Shown piece by piece: positions 16,459 to 24,506 of a stretch of 64,000 nt of DNA. The translations under genes were made by a program, and so were the position numbers. Numbering within the stretch: the first letter of the stretch is position 1; each line of letters starts with the position of its first letter. The notes under the pieces are model-generated. The model searched no databases. It was given only the letters and a program-made list of their open reading frames with translations, and had not been told where the DNA came from. The DNA lies in contig NZ_JAAEDI010000012.1 of NCBI RefSeq assembly GCF_018129025.1, positions 1-64,000 of the forward strand, given 5' to 3'. This stretch comes from Neoroseomonas terrae (GTDB lineage Bacteria > Pseudomonadota > Alphaproteobacteria > Acetobacterales > Acetobacteraceae).

Positions 16459-17297
16459 GCTGTCGTTCCTTCGCTGAAAGCGGCCGGATCGAAGGCGAGC
16501 AGGAAGATTCCCGCCGCTTCGGCCCGCGCGATGGTTGTCTCGCGATCCAGAAGGATGGTGCCGTTGGCCTCGAAGGCCAAGCCGCGAAGACCCGCCGAGG
16601 CCGCGTGATCGACGGTGCGCGGCCCGATGGTCGGCAGGTCCGCCAGGCGCGACTGGTCCGGCTTCACGCATTTTACCAGCACGCCGCCCGGCCCATCCCG
16701 ATGCAGCGGGCCGGAGCGGTCCAGCATGGCGTCTGTGCCTTCGATCGCCTCCACCGCGAGGACCAGCCCCTGCTGCACCACGCACCCCTGCCCGACATCG
16801 GCGACGCCGAGGGCACGGCAGACCGCGATGCCGCGCCGGATGTCGGCGCGGGCGAGATCGTCGGGCTCGAGGCCGGCCAGGAGCGCCGCCGGTGGAAGCA
16901 GGTCGGCAAGGACCTGCTGGGCGCCGATCACCTCGAACCCATCCTCGGCCAGCACCTTCATGACGGCGCGCAGGATGGAATCATCCCCGGTGAAGGCTGC
17001 ACGGCCGATCCGAGCCAGCAGCTTCAGGCCCGCTGCATCCGGCCGCAGCGACAGGACCGAGGGGCGCGATACGGTGCCAGCGAGCACCACCTGCCGCACG
17101 CCGTGTTCCTTCAGCCAGGCCAGCATCGTCGCGGCGAGGCCCCATCGGAAGGCGCGGGAAGGAAAGGCGGCGAACGTCGCGGCATCGCCATGGCCGTCCA
17201 GAACAGCCACGGCGACGGGGCGGCCGGAGGCGGCGACGGCCTCGGCGACGCGCAGCGGGAGCGTGCCGCCGCCGGCGATGATGCCGAGGGGCGTCAT
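16455..17297 (-). CDS. lpxI: UDP-2,3-diacylglucosamine diphosphatase LpxI (DUF1009)
   Basis: A 280-residue enzyme that hydrolyses UDP-2,3-diacylglucosamine to lipid X in lipid A synthesis; many alphaproteobacteria use it in place of LpxH. It begins [20 protein letters not shown], as LpxI proteins do. It contains [15 protein letters not shown], the GDDSILRAV block, [25 protein letters not shown], and the C-terminal [19 protein letters not shown] with [15 protein letters not shown]. The ATG at 17297 fits the family; the longer upstream frame runs into the hairpin repeat. The lpxB gene that commonly follows is absent from the window; gloA follows instead. Confidence 0.93.
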   Translation of the reverse strand: MTPLGIIAGGGTLPLRVAEAVAASGRPVAVAVLDGHGDAATFAAFPSRAFRWGLAATMLAWLKEHGVRQVVLAGTVSRPSVLSLRPDAAGLKLLARIGRAAFTGDDSILRAVMKVLAEDGFEVIGAQQVLADLLPPAALLAGLEPDDLARADIRRGIAVCRALGVADVGQGCVVQQGLVLAVEAIEGTDAMLDRSGPLHRDGPGGVLVKCVKPDQSRLADLPTIGPRTVDHAASAGLRGLAFEANGTILLDRETTIARAEAAGIFLLAFDPAAFSEGTTA

Positions 17298-17364
17298 GGG
17301 GAGATCGGGGAGAGGATCTGCCACTCTCCAGGGCTCGGCCCTTCCTGATGGCACTGTCGCAGTT
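17298..17364. promoter_or_regulatory. Leader of the lpxI-gloA-ycjXF operon
   Basis: Only 67 bases separate the lpxI start from the inverted repeat copy B, so the operon promoter must lie here or within the repeat, unless transcription comes through from lpxA. No clear promoter boxes were identified. Confidence 0.3.
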
Positions 17365-17588
17365 GGAGGGGCTTTGCCCCTCCAAGCCACCCCACCAAAG
17401 GCCGAAGGGCCTTTGGAAACCTTGATCTGGCACCGGGCGATGCGGGAGGGAACAATAACGGGCCCCGCTTCGACGCACAAAACGCGCCCGGAGGGGGGGA
17501 TGTGATCATAATGCCCTGCGCCAACGAATTGCGGTCCAGGATGCCCAGCATCCTGGCGGGGTGGTTCGGAGGGGCAGAGCCCCTCCGA
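17365..17588 (-). repeat. Composite four-hairpin repeat, copy B (inverted relative to copy A)
   Basis: Read on the minus strand, this repeats the four palindromes of copy A in the same order. The second stem is CCAGGATGC/GCATCCTGG (17536-17556 on the plus strand), whereas copy A has CCAGGGGG/CCCCCTGG: bases changed on both arms so that pairing is kept. The AAAGGCC-CTTC-GGCCTTT and GGAGGGGC-AAA-GCCCCTCC stems are conserved. It sits between lpxA and lpxI and would be transcribed if the two share a message. Confidence 0.85.
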
Positions 17589-17609
17589 TGATGCCGGCCC
17601 GGGGCGCTC

Positions 17610-18452
17610 TCACGCCCCGTCCCCGTTCTCCTCGTCCACCCCACCGAGTTCCGGCGCCGCCATCCGCCCAGGTCGCACGAGCTGCCGCCGCCGTGCGGGA
17701 TCGCGCACGAAGCTGATGATCTCCATCACCAGCGGCTCATGGCCGAAGCGCTGCTCGGCGTCCGCGAGGCGACCGGCGAACTCGCCCGGTTCCTTGAACA
17801 ACAGGCTGTGCACCAGCCGCAATGTACGGAGCTGGTCGCGCGACGCGCCGCGGCGCAGCAGCCCGATGCGGTTGAAGCCGACGAGCCGCGCGGGCAGGCC
17901 GAAGACGTAGCCGAAGGGCGGGATGTCGTTGGTCACGCCGGCGAGGCCCGAGACCATCGCCAGCCGGCCGACCCGCACGGTCTGGTGCACGGCGGCGCCG
18001 CCGCCGATGAAGGCGCCGGCATCGACATGCACATGCCCGCCGAGCATCACGTTGTTGGCCAGGATCACGCCGTCGCCGATCTCGCAGTCATGCGCGACAT
18101 GGGCGGCGGCCATCAGCATGCAGTTGGCGCCGACCCTCGTGACGCCGCCGCCGCCGACACTGGCGCGATGGATCGTCGCGCCTTCGCGGATCAGCGTCCC
18201 GGCGCCGACCTCGCAGCGGGTCGGCTGGTCCTTGTACTTCAGGTCCTGCGGCGCCATGCCGATGGTGACGAAGGGAAACACCTTAACACCGGCGCCGAGA
18301 CGGGTGTGCCCCTCGACCATGACATGCGCGATGAGCTCGACGCCGGCCTCGAGCACGACGTCAGGTCCGATCACGCAGCCCGGGCCGATACGGCAGCCCT
18401 CGCCGATGACTGCGCCTGCAGCAACCATCGCGGCGGGATGGATGTCAGTCAT
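17610..18452 (-). CDS. lpxA: Acyl-ACP--UDP-N-acetylglucosamine O-acyltransferase
   Basis: A 280-residue trimeric left-handed beta-helix enzyme that performs the first step of lipid A synthesis. Hexapeptide repeats run from IHPAAMVAAGAVIGEGCRIG to about residue 190. The catalytic His lies in MLMAAAHVAHDCEIGDGV, and GNNVMLGGHVHV-like turns follow (here ANNVMLGGHVHV). The C-terminal helical part has FNRIGLLRRGASRDQLRTL. It starts five bases after the fabZ stop in the minus-strand lpxD-fabZ-lpxA order that is standard for proteobacteria. Confidence 0.96.
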   Translation of the reverse strand: MTDIHPAAMVAAGAVIGEGCRIGPGCVIGPDVVLEAGVELIAHVMVEGHTRLGAGVKVFPFVTIGMAPQDLKYKDQPTRCEVGAGTLIREGATIHRASVGGGGVTRVGANCMLMAAAHVAHDCEIGDGVILANNVMLGGHVHVDAGAFIGGGAAVHQTVRVGRLAMVSGLAGVTNDIPPFGYVFGLPARLVGFNRIGLLRRGASRDQLRTLRLVHSLLFKEPGEFAGRLADAEQRFGHEPLVMEIISFVRDPARRRQLVRPGRMAAPELGGVDEENGDGA

Positions 18453-18456
18453 GTGG

Positions 18457-18939
18457 TCAGCGATCCAGGATCATGGCGGCGTAGGTCGCCTCGGCGACGA
18501 TCTTGCCGTCGACCTTGGCCTCGGCCGCGAACTTCCAGATGTTGCCGCGCTGGCGCTGCTTCACGACCTCGACACGCATCTGGTCGCCGGGGACGACGGG
18601 CTTGCGGAACTTCGCGCTGTCCACGGTCATGAAATAGACGAGCTTGCCCGCCCAGTCCGGCCCGAGCGTCGTGACCACCAGCACGGCCGCCGTCTGCGCC
18701 ATGCATTCGATGATCAGCACGCCGGGCATCACCGGCATGGTCGGGAAATGGCCCTGGAAGAAGTTCTCGTTGATCGTGACGTTCTTGATGCCGGTGCAGG
18801 ATTCACCCAGCCGCATGTCCACCACGCGGTCCACCAGCAGGAAAGGGTAGCGGTGGGGGATCGCGTGCATGATCTGCGCGATGTCGAAGGCCTCGATCAC
18901 GCGCGGCGCTTCTGCCGGCTTGTCGTTGTCGGTGGTCAT
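18457..18939 (-). CDS. fabZ: 3-hydroxyacyl-ACP dehydratase FabZ
   Basis: A 160-residue hot-dog-fold dehydratase of fatty acid elongation, placed in the lipid A cluster as usual. The catalytic His is in PHRYPFLLVDRV, and the catalytic Glu lies in NFFQGHFPTMPVMPGVLIIE. The ATG at 18939 gives the normal length and overlaps the lpxD stop by four bases; the longer frame lies within lpxD. It supplies and balances hydroxyacyl-ACP pools used by LpxA and LpxD. Confidence 0.96.
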   Translation of the reverse strand: MTTDNDKPAEAPRVIEAFDIAQIMHAIPHRYPFLLVDRVVDMRLGESCTGIKNVTINENFFQGHFPTMPVMPGVLIIECMAQTAAVLVVTTLGPDWAGKLVYFMTVDSAKFRKPVVPGDQMRVEVVKQRQRGNIWKFAAEAKVDGKIVAEATYAAMILDR

Positions 18940-19976
18940 GGCGTCCCGCCTGATGTTCCGTCCCGTTTGGTTGCGGCCAGTTGCCGAAGCTTGGCGAAGG
19001 CGCGCAGCGTCTCGCGCGCAGGCCACGCCGGGCTGCCGACGACGTCGGTCGCCGCGGGCACGTCGTTCATCACCCCCGCCTGCGCCCCGACGCGCGCCTT
19101 GTCGCCGATCGTGATGTGGCCGACCAGCCCCGCCTGCGCCGCGATCACGACAAAATCGCCGAGTTCCGCGGAGCCGGCTATCCCGGCCTGCGCGACGATA
19201 ACGCAGCCTCGGCCCGTCTTCACGTTGTGGCCGATCTGGACAAGGTTATCGAGCCGTGTGCCCGGCCCCAGCACGGTGTCGCCGCCGGCGCCGCGATCGA
19301 CGCAGGAGTTGGCGCCGATCTCCACGCCGTCGCCCAGGATGACGCGGCCGACCTGCGGGACCGTGACGTGCTCGCCGGTGCTGGTGGTGATGAAGCCGAA
19401 ACCCTCGTTGCCGACCCGAGCGCCCTGCGCGAGCACAACGCGCGCACCGGCGATGCAGTGTTCCATCGAGGCCTGCGCGCGCAGCACCGAGCCAGGCCCG
19501 AGCACGCAGCCGGCACCGACGATCGCCTGCGGCCCGATGATGCAGCCTGCCCCGATCTCCGCCCCCGCGCCGATCACGGCGTGGGGGCCGATCTCCGTGC
19601 CCTCCCCGATGCGCGCATCGGGCGCGACGACGGCAGTCGGGTGGATGCCGGGGACGGGCGCCGGGCTCGGATGGAACAGCGCGGCAACGCGGGCATAGGC
19701 GAGCTGCGGCGTTTCCGTTACCAGGGCAAGGCAGCCCGCCGGCACGTCCTTCGCCGCAGCCGCGGAGACGAAGACGGCGCCGGCGCGCGTTTCCCGCAGC
19801 GCCGGCAACATCCGGCGACCTTCCAGGAAGGCGATCTCGGTCGGCCCCGCTTCGGCAAGCGATGCGACATCGGTGAACAGGCGCTCACCGTCGTCCACCG
19901 ACAAGCCGGCGGCCATCGCGATGGCCGACAGGGCGATCGGCCCCTGAGCGGGGAAGAAGCGCGGATCCGCGCCCAT
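18936..19976 (-). CDS. lpxD: UDP-3-O-(3-hydroxyacyl)glucosamine N-acyltransferase
   Basis: A 346-residue lipid A enzyme that adds the second hydroxyacyl chain. The N-terminal uridine-binding domain has EIAFLEGRRMLPALRETRAG. Then come hexapeptide beta-helix repeats (ARIGEGTEIGPHAVIGAGAE and onward), with the NSCVDRGAGGDTVLGPGTRL turn and the catalytic His in LDNLVQIGHNVKTGRGC. The C-terminus has the short helix region typical of LpxD. It begins five bases after the ompH stop and overlaps fabZ. Confidence 0.95.
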   Translation of the reverse strand: MGADPRFFPAQGPIALSAIAMAAGLSVDDGERLFTDVASLAEAGPTEIAFLEGRRMLPALRETRAGAVFVSAAAAKDVPAGCLALVTETPQLAYARVAALFHPSPAPVPGIHPTAVVAPDARIGEGTEIGPHAVIGAGAEIGAGCIIGPQAIVGAGCVLGPGSVLRAQASMEHCIAGARVVLAQGARVGNEGFGFITTSTGEHVTVPQVGRVILGDGVEIGANSCVDRGAGGDTVLGPGTRLDNLVQIGHNVKTGRGCVIVAQAGIAGSAELGDFVVIAAQAGLVGHITIGDKARVGAQAGVMNDVPAATDVVGSPAWPARETLRAFAKLRQLAATKRDGTSGGTP

Positions 19977-19981
19977 CCCCG

Positions 19982-20749
19982 TCAGTTCCGCCGCTGGCCC
20001 TGGGCCGGCGCCTGCTGCCCCTGGCGCGGCGGGTTGGCCGGGCGCTGCTGGGCGGGCGCGGGGGTCTCGCCGGCCTCCGCCGGCAGCGTCACGTTGGGGA
20101 TCATGCGGTTGAGCTGCGCCGCAACTTCCTCGGTCAGGTCGAAGGGCGGTTCGTTGAAGATCACGAGCGGGCGCGGCAGCACGAGGTTCACGCCACGGGT
20201 CGATGCGACCTGGCGGATGACGATGCCGAGTGCCTGCTCGATCTCGCGCAGCGCGCCCTGGGCGAGTTGCTCGATGTCGCGGGCACGGTCGCGCAGCACG
20301 CGCTGGCTGTCCGTGATGCGGTCCTGGAGGTCGCGCTCACGGTTGCGGAGCTGCTCGGGCGACAGGTTGGCGCGGTCATTGGCGAGGCGCTGCTGCTCGT
20401 CGCGCCAGCGCTGCTGCTCGCGCTGCAGGTCTTCGTTCAGGCGGCCGCGGCGCTGTTCGATCGCTTCCCGCACCTGGGTGAAGGCGGAGGACACGCGCTG
20501 GATCTCGGGCACATCCACGATGCCGATGACCGGCGCGGGCGGCGGCTGACCGGCTGCGAGCGGCGGCGGGGCCTGGGGCGGACGCTGAGCGGGCGCCTGG
20601 GCGGGGCGCTGGCCGCTCGGCTGCGCGGGGCGCTGCCCCTGCTGACCACCCTGCTGCTGGCCCGGCACGAACCACTGCTGATTCTGCTGCGCCGCGGCGG
20701 GAAAGGCGAGGAACATGGCCGCGAGCGCGGCCGGAAGGGTACGTGCCAT
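19982..20749 (-). CDS. OmpH/Skp family periplasmic chaperone with Gln/Pro-rich extensions
   Basis: A 255-residue secreted protein (signal peptide ending AAAQQ). The core, about residues 95-205, is a Skp-like helical hairpin starting IGIVDVPEIQRVSSAFTQVR and containing long charged helices, then VIRQVASTRGVNLVLPRPLV. Skp holds unfolded outer-membrane proteins for BamA. Unlike ordinary Skp (~160 residues), it has a Gln/Pro/Gly-rich linker of roughly 60 residues before the core and another Pro/Gln/Ala-rich tail after it. The gene lies in its standard place between bamA and lpxD. Confidence 0.88.
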   Translation of the reverse strand: MARTLPAALAAMFLAFPAAAQQNQQWFVPGQQQGGQQGQRPAQPSGQRPAQAPAQRPPQAPPPLAAGQPPPAPVIGIVDVPEIQRVSSAFTQVREAIEQRRGRLNEDLQREQQRWRDEQQRLANDRANLSPEQLRNRERDLQDRITDSQRVLRDRARDIEQLAQGALREIEQALGIVIRQVASTRGVNLVLPRPLVIFNEPPFDLTEEVAAQLNRMIPNVTLPAEAGETPAPAQQRPANPPRQGQQAPAQGQRRN

Positions 20750-20767
20750 GTCAGCTGTGATCCCGGA

Positions 20768-23080
20768 TCAGAAACGGGTGCCGAAGCCGAGGCGGAAGAC
20801 CTGCGTCTCGTCGTAGGACTTCTTCACCACGGCCTGGGCCAGGTCGATGTTGATGAGGCCGATCGGGCTGCGCCAGGACACGCCGAAGCCCACGCCAACG
20901 CGGGGGGAGGCGTCGTCGCGCACGCAGTTGGGCAGCGTGGCCGGGCAGCCGGAGTTATTCACATTCGTCGGCAGTTCGTAGTTTCCGCCGACATCGACGA
21001 AGACGCGGCCGACGAAGCCGAGTTCAGAGGGCAGCGGCAGCGGGAAGCGGAACTCCGCCGAGGAGGTCCAGATGATCTGGCCGCCAAGGGCGTCGTTGGT
21101 CGAGATGTCACGCGGGCCGGCGCCGCCCAGGGCGAAGCCGCGCAGGTTCTCGCCGCCGAGGAAGAACCGGTCGACGATGCGCGTGTCGCCGCCATTGTAG
21201 GGCAGCAGCCAGCCGCCGCCTGCGGCGAGCACCAGGACGTAGTCCGGGTCGCCCAGCATGCGCTCGAACGGGATGTAGTACTGGCCGTCGCCGCGCAGGC
21301 GGACATAGTAGACATCGCCGCCGAGACCCGCGAGATCGCCACCGCCGCGGATGACGTAGCCGTCGCGGGGTTCGATGCGGCTGTCGCGGCGGTCGTAGGT
21401 GATGGTGGTCGAGAGCTGGCTCAGCAGGGTCGAGCCGGCCTGTTCCTGGATGAAGCGCGAGGTGCTCGGGTCGACGTCGTAAAGCTCGCGATCCACCAGC
21501 GAGTAGGACCACGACTGACGCAGACGCTCGTTGATCTCGTAGCCCATGCGCAGCACGAAGCCGGCGCGGCGCTCATTGTAGCCGGAGGTAGACTGCAGGT
21601 CGCGCTGGACCAGGAAGACGTCGGTGCCGGCGGCGAGGTTGCGCTCGAGGAACTGCGGGTCGGTCACCGAGATGTCGACCTGGCTGCGGTACTGCGCGAG
21701 CGTCACGTTGATGCGGGCATCGATGCCGGTGCCGAGCAGGTTGCGCTCGCGGAGGCCCACGTCGGCGAGGAAGCCGGCATCCGTCGAGTAGCCGCCGCCG
21801 AGGGTGAACTCGCCGGTCGCCCGTTCCGCCACCTGGGTGTTCAGGATGACGCGGTCCGACGCCGAGCCCGGCGAGGAGTTGATCTGCACATCCGAGAAGA
21901 AGCCGAGGCTGCGGATGCGGTCGCGCGACCGGCGAACCTGCTGGGTGACCAGCGGATCGCCTTCGGCAAGGCGGAACTCGCGCCGAATGACGCGGTCGAG
22001 CGTACGCGTGTTGCCCGTGATCTCGATGCGCTCGACGAAGGCGCGCGGCCCCTCGGTGATCTCGAAGGTCAGATCGACCGTGCGCTGCTCGCGATGGCGC
22101 ACGACGCGGGGCTCGACATTGGCGAAGGGGAAGCCGCGCGTGGCGAGCAGGTCGGTCAACAGGTTGTCGGCGCGGTCCACCGCGTCGCCATCGTACCACT
22201 CGCCGGGCGAGATCGGGATGTCGCGCTGCACCGAGGCGGGGTCGAGCCCGCGCAGGGTGCTGGTCACGTTCACCTCCCCGATGCGGTACCGCGGGCCTTC
22301 GTTGATCGTGTAGGTCAGGAAGAAGCCGCTGCGGTCAGGGGCGAGTTCCGCCGTCGCGCCCGTGATCTCCACGTCGGCATAGCCCTGGCGCAGGTAGAAG
22401 CGGCGCAGCAGCTCGCGGTCGAAGTTCAGCCGGTCGGGGTCGTAGGTGTCGGAGGTCGACAGGATCCGGTACCAGGCCTGCTCGCGCGTCGCGATGACCT
22501 CCTTCAGCCTGCTGTCTGAGTAGTCGGTGTTCCCGACGAAGTTGATGCGCGCGACCAGCGCCACTTCGCCCTCATTGATCTCGAAGACGACGTCCACGCG
22601 GTTCTGGTCGAGCTCGATGATCTTAGGTTCGACGGTGGCGCCGAAGCGGCCGCGGCGGGCGTAGATCTCGAGGATGCGCTGGCGGTCGGCCTGGGCGGCG
22701 GCGGGCGTGAAGACCGAGCGGGTGCGAAGCTGCACCTCATTGCGCAGGACATCGGTGGTGATGCGGCGGTTGCCCTCGAAGCCCACGCGGTTGACCAGCG
22801 GGTTCTCGACGACGTTGACGATGATGCGGCCGCCTTCGGGGCGGATGGTCACGTCGCGGAACAGGCCGGTCGCGAACAGCGCGCGCAGGCTGCGGTCGAG
22901 CGCATCGGGGTCGGCGGTGCCGCCGGGCTGGACCAGCATGTACGATCGGATGGTGTCCGCCTCGATGCGCTGGTTGCCCTGCACCTCGATCGCGGTCACG
23001 CGCCCGGGCGCCTGCGCCGAGGAGGGAAGCGCCACGAGCAACGCGGCGAGGACGAGGAGGAGGGTGCGCAGCCTGGTCAA
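20768..23080 (-). CDS. bamA: Outer membrane protein assembly factor BamA
   Basis: A 770-residue Omp85 protein, the essential insertase for outer-membrane beta-barrels. A signal peptide ends SSAQA. Five POTRA repeats follow, the first starting RVTAIEVQGNQRIEADTI and the later ones showing VGFEGNRRITTDVLRNEV, INFVGNTDYSDSRLKEV, the GEVNVTSTLRGLD segment, and IEITGNTRTLDRVIRREF. The barrel contains FFLGGENLRGFALGGAGPRD, the conserved VRGF-type loop, and ends in LGFGTRF with terminal Phe. Gene order rseP-bamA-ompH-lpxD is as expected. Confidence 0.96.
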   Translation of the reverse strand: MTRLRTLLLVLAALLVALPSSAQAPGRVTAIEVQGNQRIEADTIRSYMLVQPGGTADPDALDRSLRALFATGLFRDVTIRPEGGRIIVNVVENPLVNRVGFEGNRRITTDVLRNEVQLRTRSVFTPAAAQADRQRILEIYARRGRFGATVEPKIIELDQNRVDVVFEINEGEVALVARINFVGNTDYSDSRLKEVIATREQAWYRILSTSDTYDPDRLNFDRELLRRFYLRQGYADVEITGATAELAPDRSGFFLTYTINEGPRYRIGEVNVTSTLRGLDPASVQRDIPISPGEWYDGDAVDRADNLLTDLLATRGFPFANVEPRVVRHREQRTVDLTFEITEGPRAFVERIEITGNTRTLDRVIRREFRLAEGDPLVTQQVRRSRDRIRSLGFFSDVQINSSPGSASDRVILNTQVAERATGEFTLGGGYSTDAGFLADVGLRERNLLGTGIDARINVTLAQYRSQVDISVTDPQFLERNLAAGTDVFLVQRDLQSTSGYNERRAGFVLRMGYEINERLRQSWSYSLVDRELYDVDPSTSRFIQEQAGSTLLSQLSTTITYDRRDSRIEPRDGYVIRGGGDLAGLGGDVYYVRLRGDGQYYIPFERMLGDPDYVLVLAAGGGWLLPYNGGDTRIVDRFFLGGENLRGFALGGAGPRDISTNDALGGQIIWTSSAEFRFPLPLPSELGFVGRVFVDVGGNYELPTNVNNSGCPATLPNCVRDDASPRVGVGFGVSWRSPIGLINIDLAQAVVKKSYDETQVFRLGFGTRF

Positions 23081-23372
23081 CGAATCGGCACCTGATCTTG
23101 TGGGCGGGCGAAGGCGGCGGACACTACCCGACGTCCCCGCCTTCCGTCACCCCTTGGCGCCGGATCGCGGCGGGAACAAGGCGGAACTGGCGGAAATGCC
23201 ACGCCGTCCGTGGGCTGACGGCGGCATCGCCGGCCTCTCCGCCGACCCCTCGCCCGGCCCGCCCCACCACGGACCGCGGCGAAACCGCGATCCGGGCACC
23301 GCGCGCCCCGACCACCAGCCTCCCCCGGCGCGCCAGTACGCGGCGCGACGGCAAGGGGCCGCCGTCCGAGGG
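23081..23372. other. Intergenic region between rseP and bamA
   Basis: About 290 very GC-rich bases. Open frames exist on both strands but look like composition artefacts (Arg/Pro/Ala-rich, no family resemblance). A bamA promoter may lie here; no boxes were identified. Confidence 0.45.
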
Positions 23373-24476
23373 TCACCCAATAAGCGAGGTCACCCAGCGC
23401 ACGACCCCAAGCTGGGTCAGGTCGTTCCACGTCGCCAGGATCATCAGCGTCGCCAGCAGGGCAAAGCCGCCGCGGAACGCATATTCCTGGGCGCGCGCGG
23501 TCAGCGGCCGGCCGCGGATCGCCTCGGCCGCGTAGAAGACGAGGTGCCCGCCGTCGAGAATCGGGATCGGGAACAGGTTGATCAGCGCCAGGTTGATCGA
23601 CAGCAGCGCGATGAAGGTGACGAGGGACAGCACGCCCATATGGGCCACCTCCCCCGACATCTGGGCGATGCGCAGCGGGCCGCCGATCTCGTCGGCGCCG
23701 CGGCTGCCGGTGATCATCTGCCACACCCCGACAAGCGTCTGCCCGGACAGCGAGACCATGTGCGTCGTGCCCGACACCAGGGCGCTGAACGGGTCGAGCC
23801 GCTCGCGATCGATCGCGCCACCGGTCACGCCGAGCATCCCGCGGCCGTCCTCCGCCCGCGCGGCGGGGGTGGCGATGACCTTCACCTCGGCCTCGCCGCG
23901 ACGGACCAGCACCTCCACGGGCTGGTTGGCGCGCGGCTGGATGTGGCGCTGCAGCTCGTCGAACCGCGCCACGCGCTCCCCGTCCAGTGCCAGGATGCGG
24001 TCACCCGGCTGCAGCCCGGCGCGGTCGGCGGCCGAGCCGGCGACCACGGTCTGGATCGCCGTGGACCCCACCGGCTGGCCGGCGGTCATGAAGATGCCGG
24101 CGAACAGCAGCGCGGCGAGGAGGAAATTGAAGATCGGGCCGGCAGCGACGACGATGGCGCGGTCGCCGACGCTCTTTTCATGGAACGCCTCGCCGGGGCG
24201 ATAGCCGGCCTCGGGCGCACCCTCCGCTTCCCCTGCGTGTTCCATCCCGTGCATTTTCACGTAGCCGCCGAGCGGGATCCAGCCGACCCGCCACTCGCAG
24301 CCGCGCTTGTCGGTGCGCGTCCAGACCGCACGCCCGAAGCCGATCGAAAAGCGTTCCACATGCACGCCGCGCCAGCGGGCCGCGAGGTAGTGCCCCAGTT
24401 CGTGCACGAAGATCAGCACGCCGAGGACCACGGCGAAGGCGATCACGGTGCGAAAGGGCTCAGGCAGGAATTCCAT
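23373..24476 (-). CDS. rseP: Site-2 zinc metalloprotease RseP
   Basis: A 367-residue polytopic inner-membrane protease. The catalytic HELGH is at residues 25-29 within LIFVHELGHYLAARWRGV. Next come IGFGRAVWTRTD and a long soluble segment with one PDZ domain (VVAGSAADRAGLQPGDRILALDGE). The second zinc ligand motif is NLFPIPILDGGHLVFY, with LDG, near the C-terminus. RseP cleaves anti-sigma factors and leftover signal peptides within the membrane. It lies between dxr and bamA as in most proteobacteria. A single PDZ domain rather than the two in E. coli is common outside gammaproteobacteria. Confidence 0.95.
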   Translation of the reverse strand: MEFLPEPFRTVIAFAVVLGVLIFVHELGHYLAARWRGVHVERFSIGFGRAVWTRTDKRGCEWRVGWIPLGGYVKMHGMEHAGEAEGAPEAGYRPGEAFHEKSVGDRAIVVAAGPIFNFLLAALLFAGIFMTAGQPVGSTAIQTVVAGSAADRAGLQPGDRILALDGERVARFDELQRHIQPRANQPVEVLVRRGEAEVKVIATPAARAEDGRGMLGVTGGAIDRERLDPFSALVSGTTHMVSLSGQTLVGVWQMITGSRGADEIGGPLRIAQMSGEVAHMGVLSLVTFIALLSINLALINLFPIPILDGGHLVFYAAEAIRGRPLTARAQEYAFRGGFALLATLMILATWNDLTQLGVVRWVTSLIG

Positions 24477-24506
24477 GGGGTCCGTGTTCCGATGGCGCGG
24501 CGCCCG

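Noticed and set aside
13521-17588. Hairpin repeats as a CRISPR array or insertion sequence
   Set aside because: There are only two full copies and one half copy, without regular spacers; they carry no ORF and no transposase.
20267-22519. 750-residue plus-strand frame opposite bamA
   Set aside because: Shadow of bamA and ompH; composition is Ala/Arg/Gly/Val with no recognisable family.
23098-23535. Plus-strand frame in the rseP-bamA gap
   Set aside because: Arg/Pro/Ala-rich translation with no motif, and it extends into rseP on the opposite strand.
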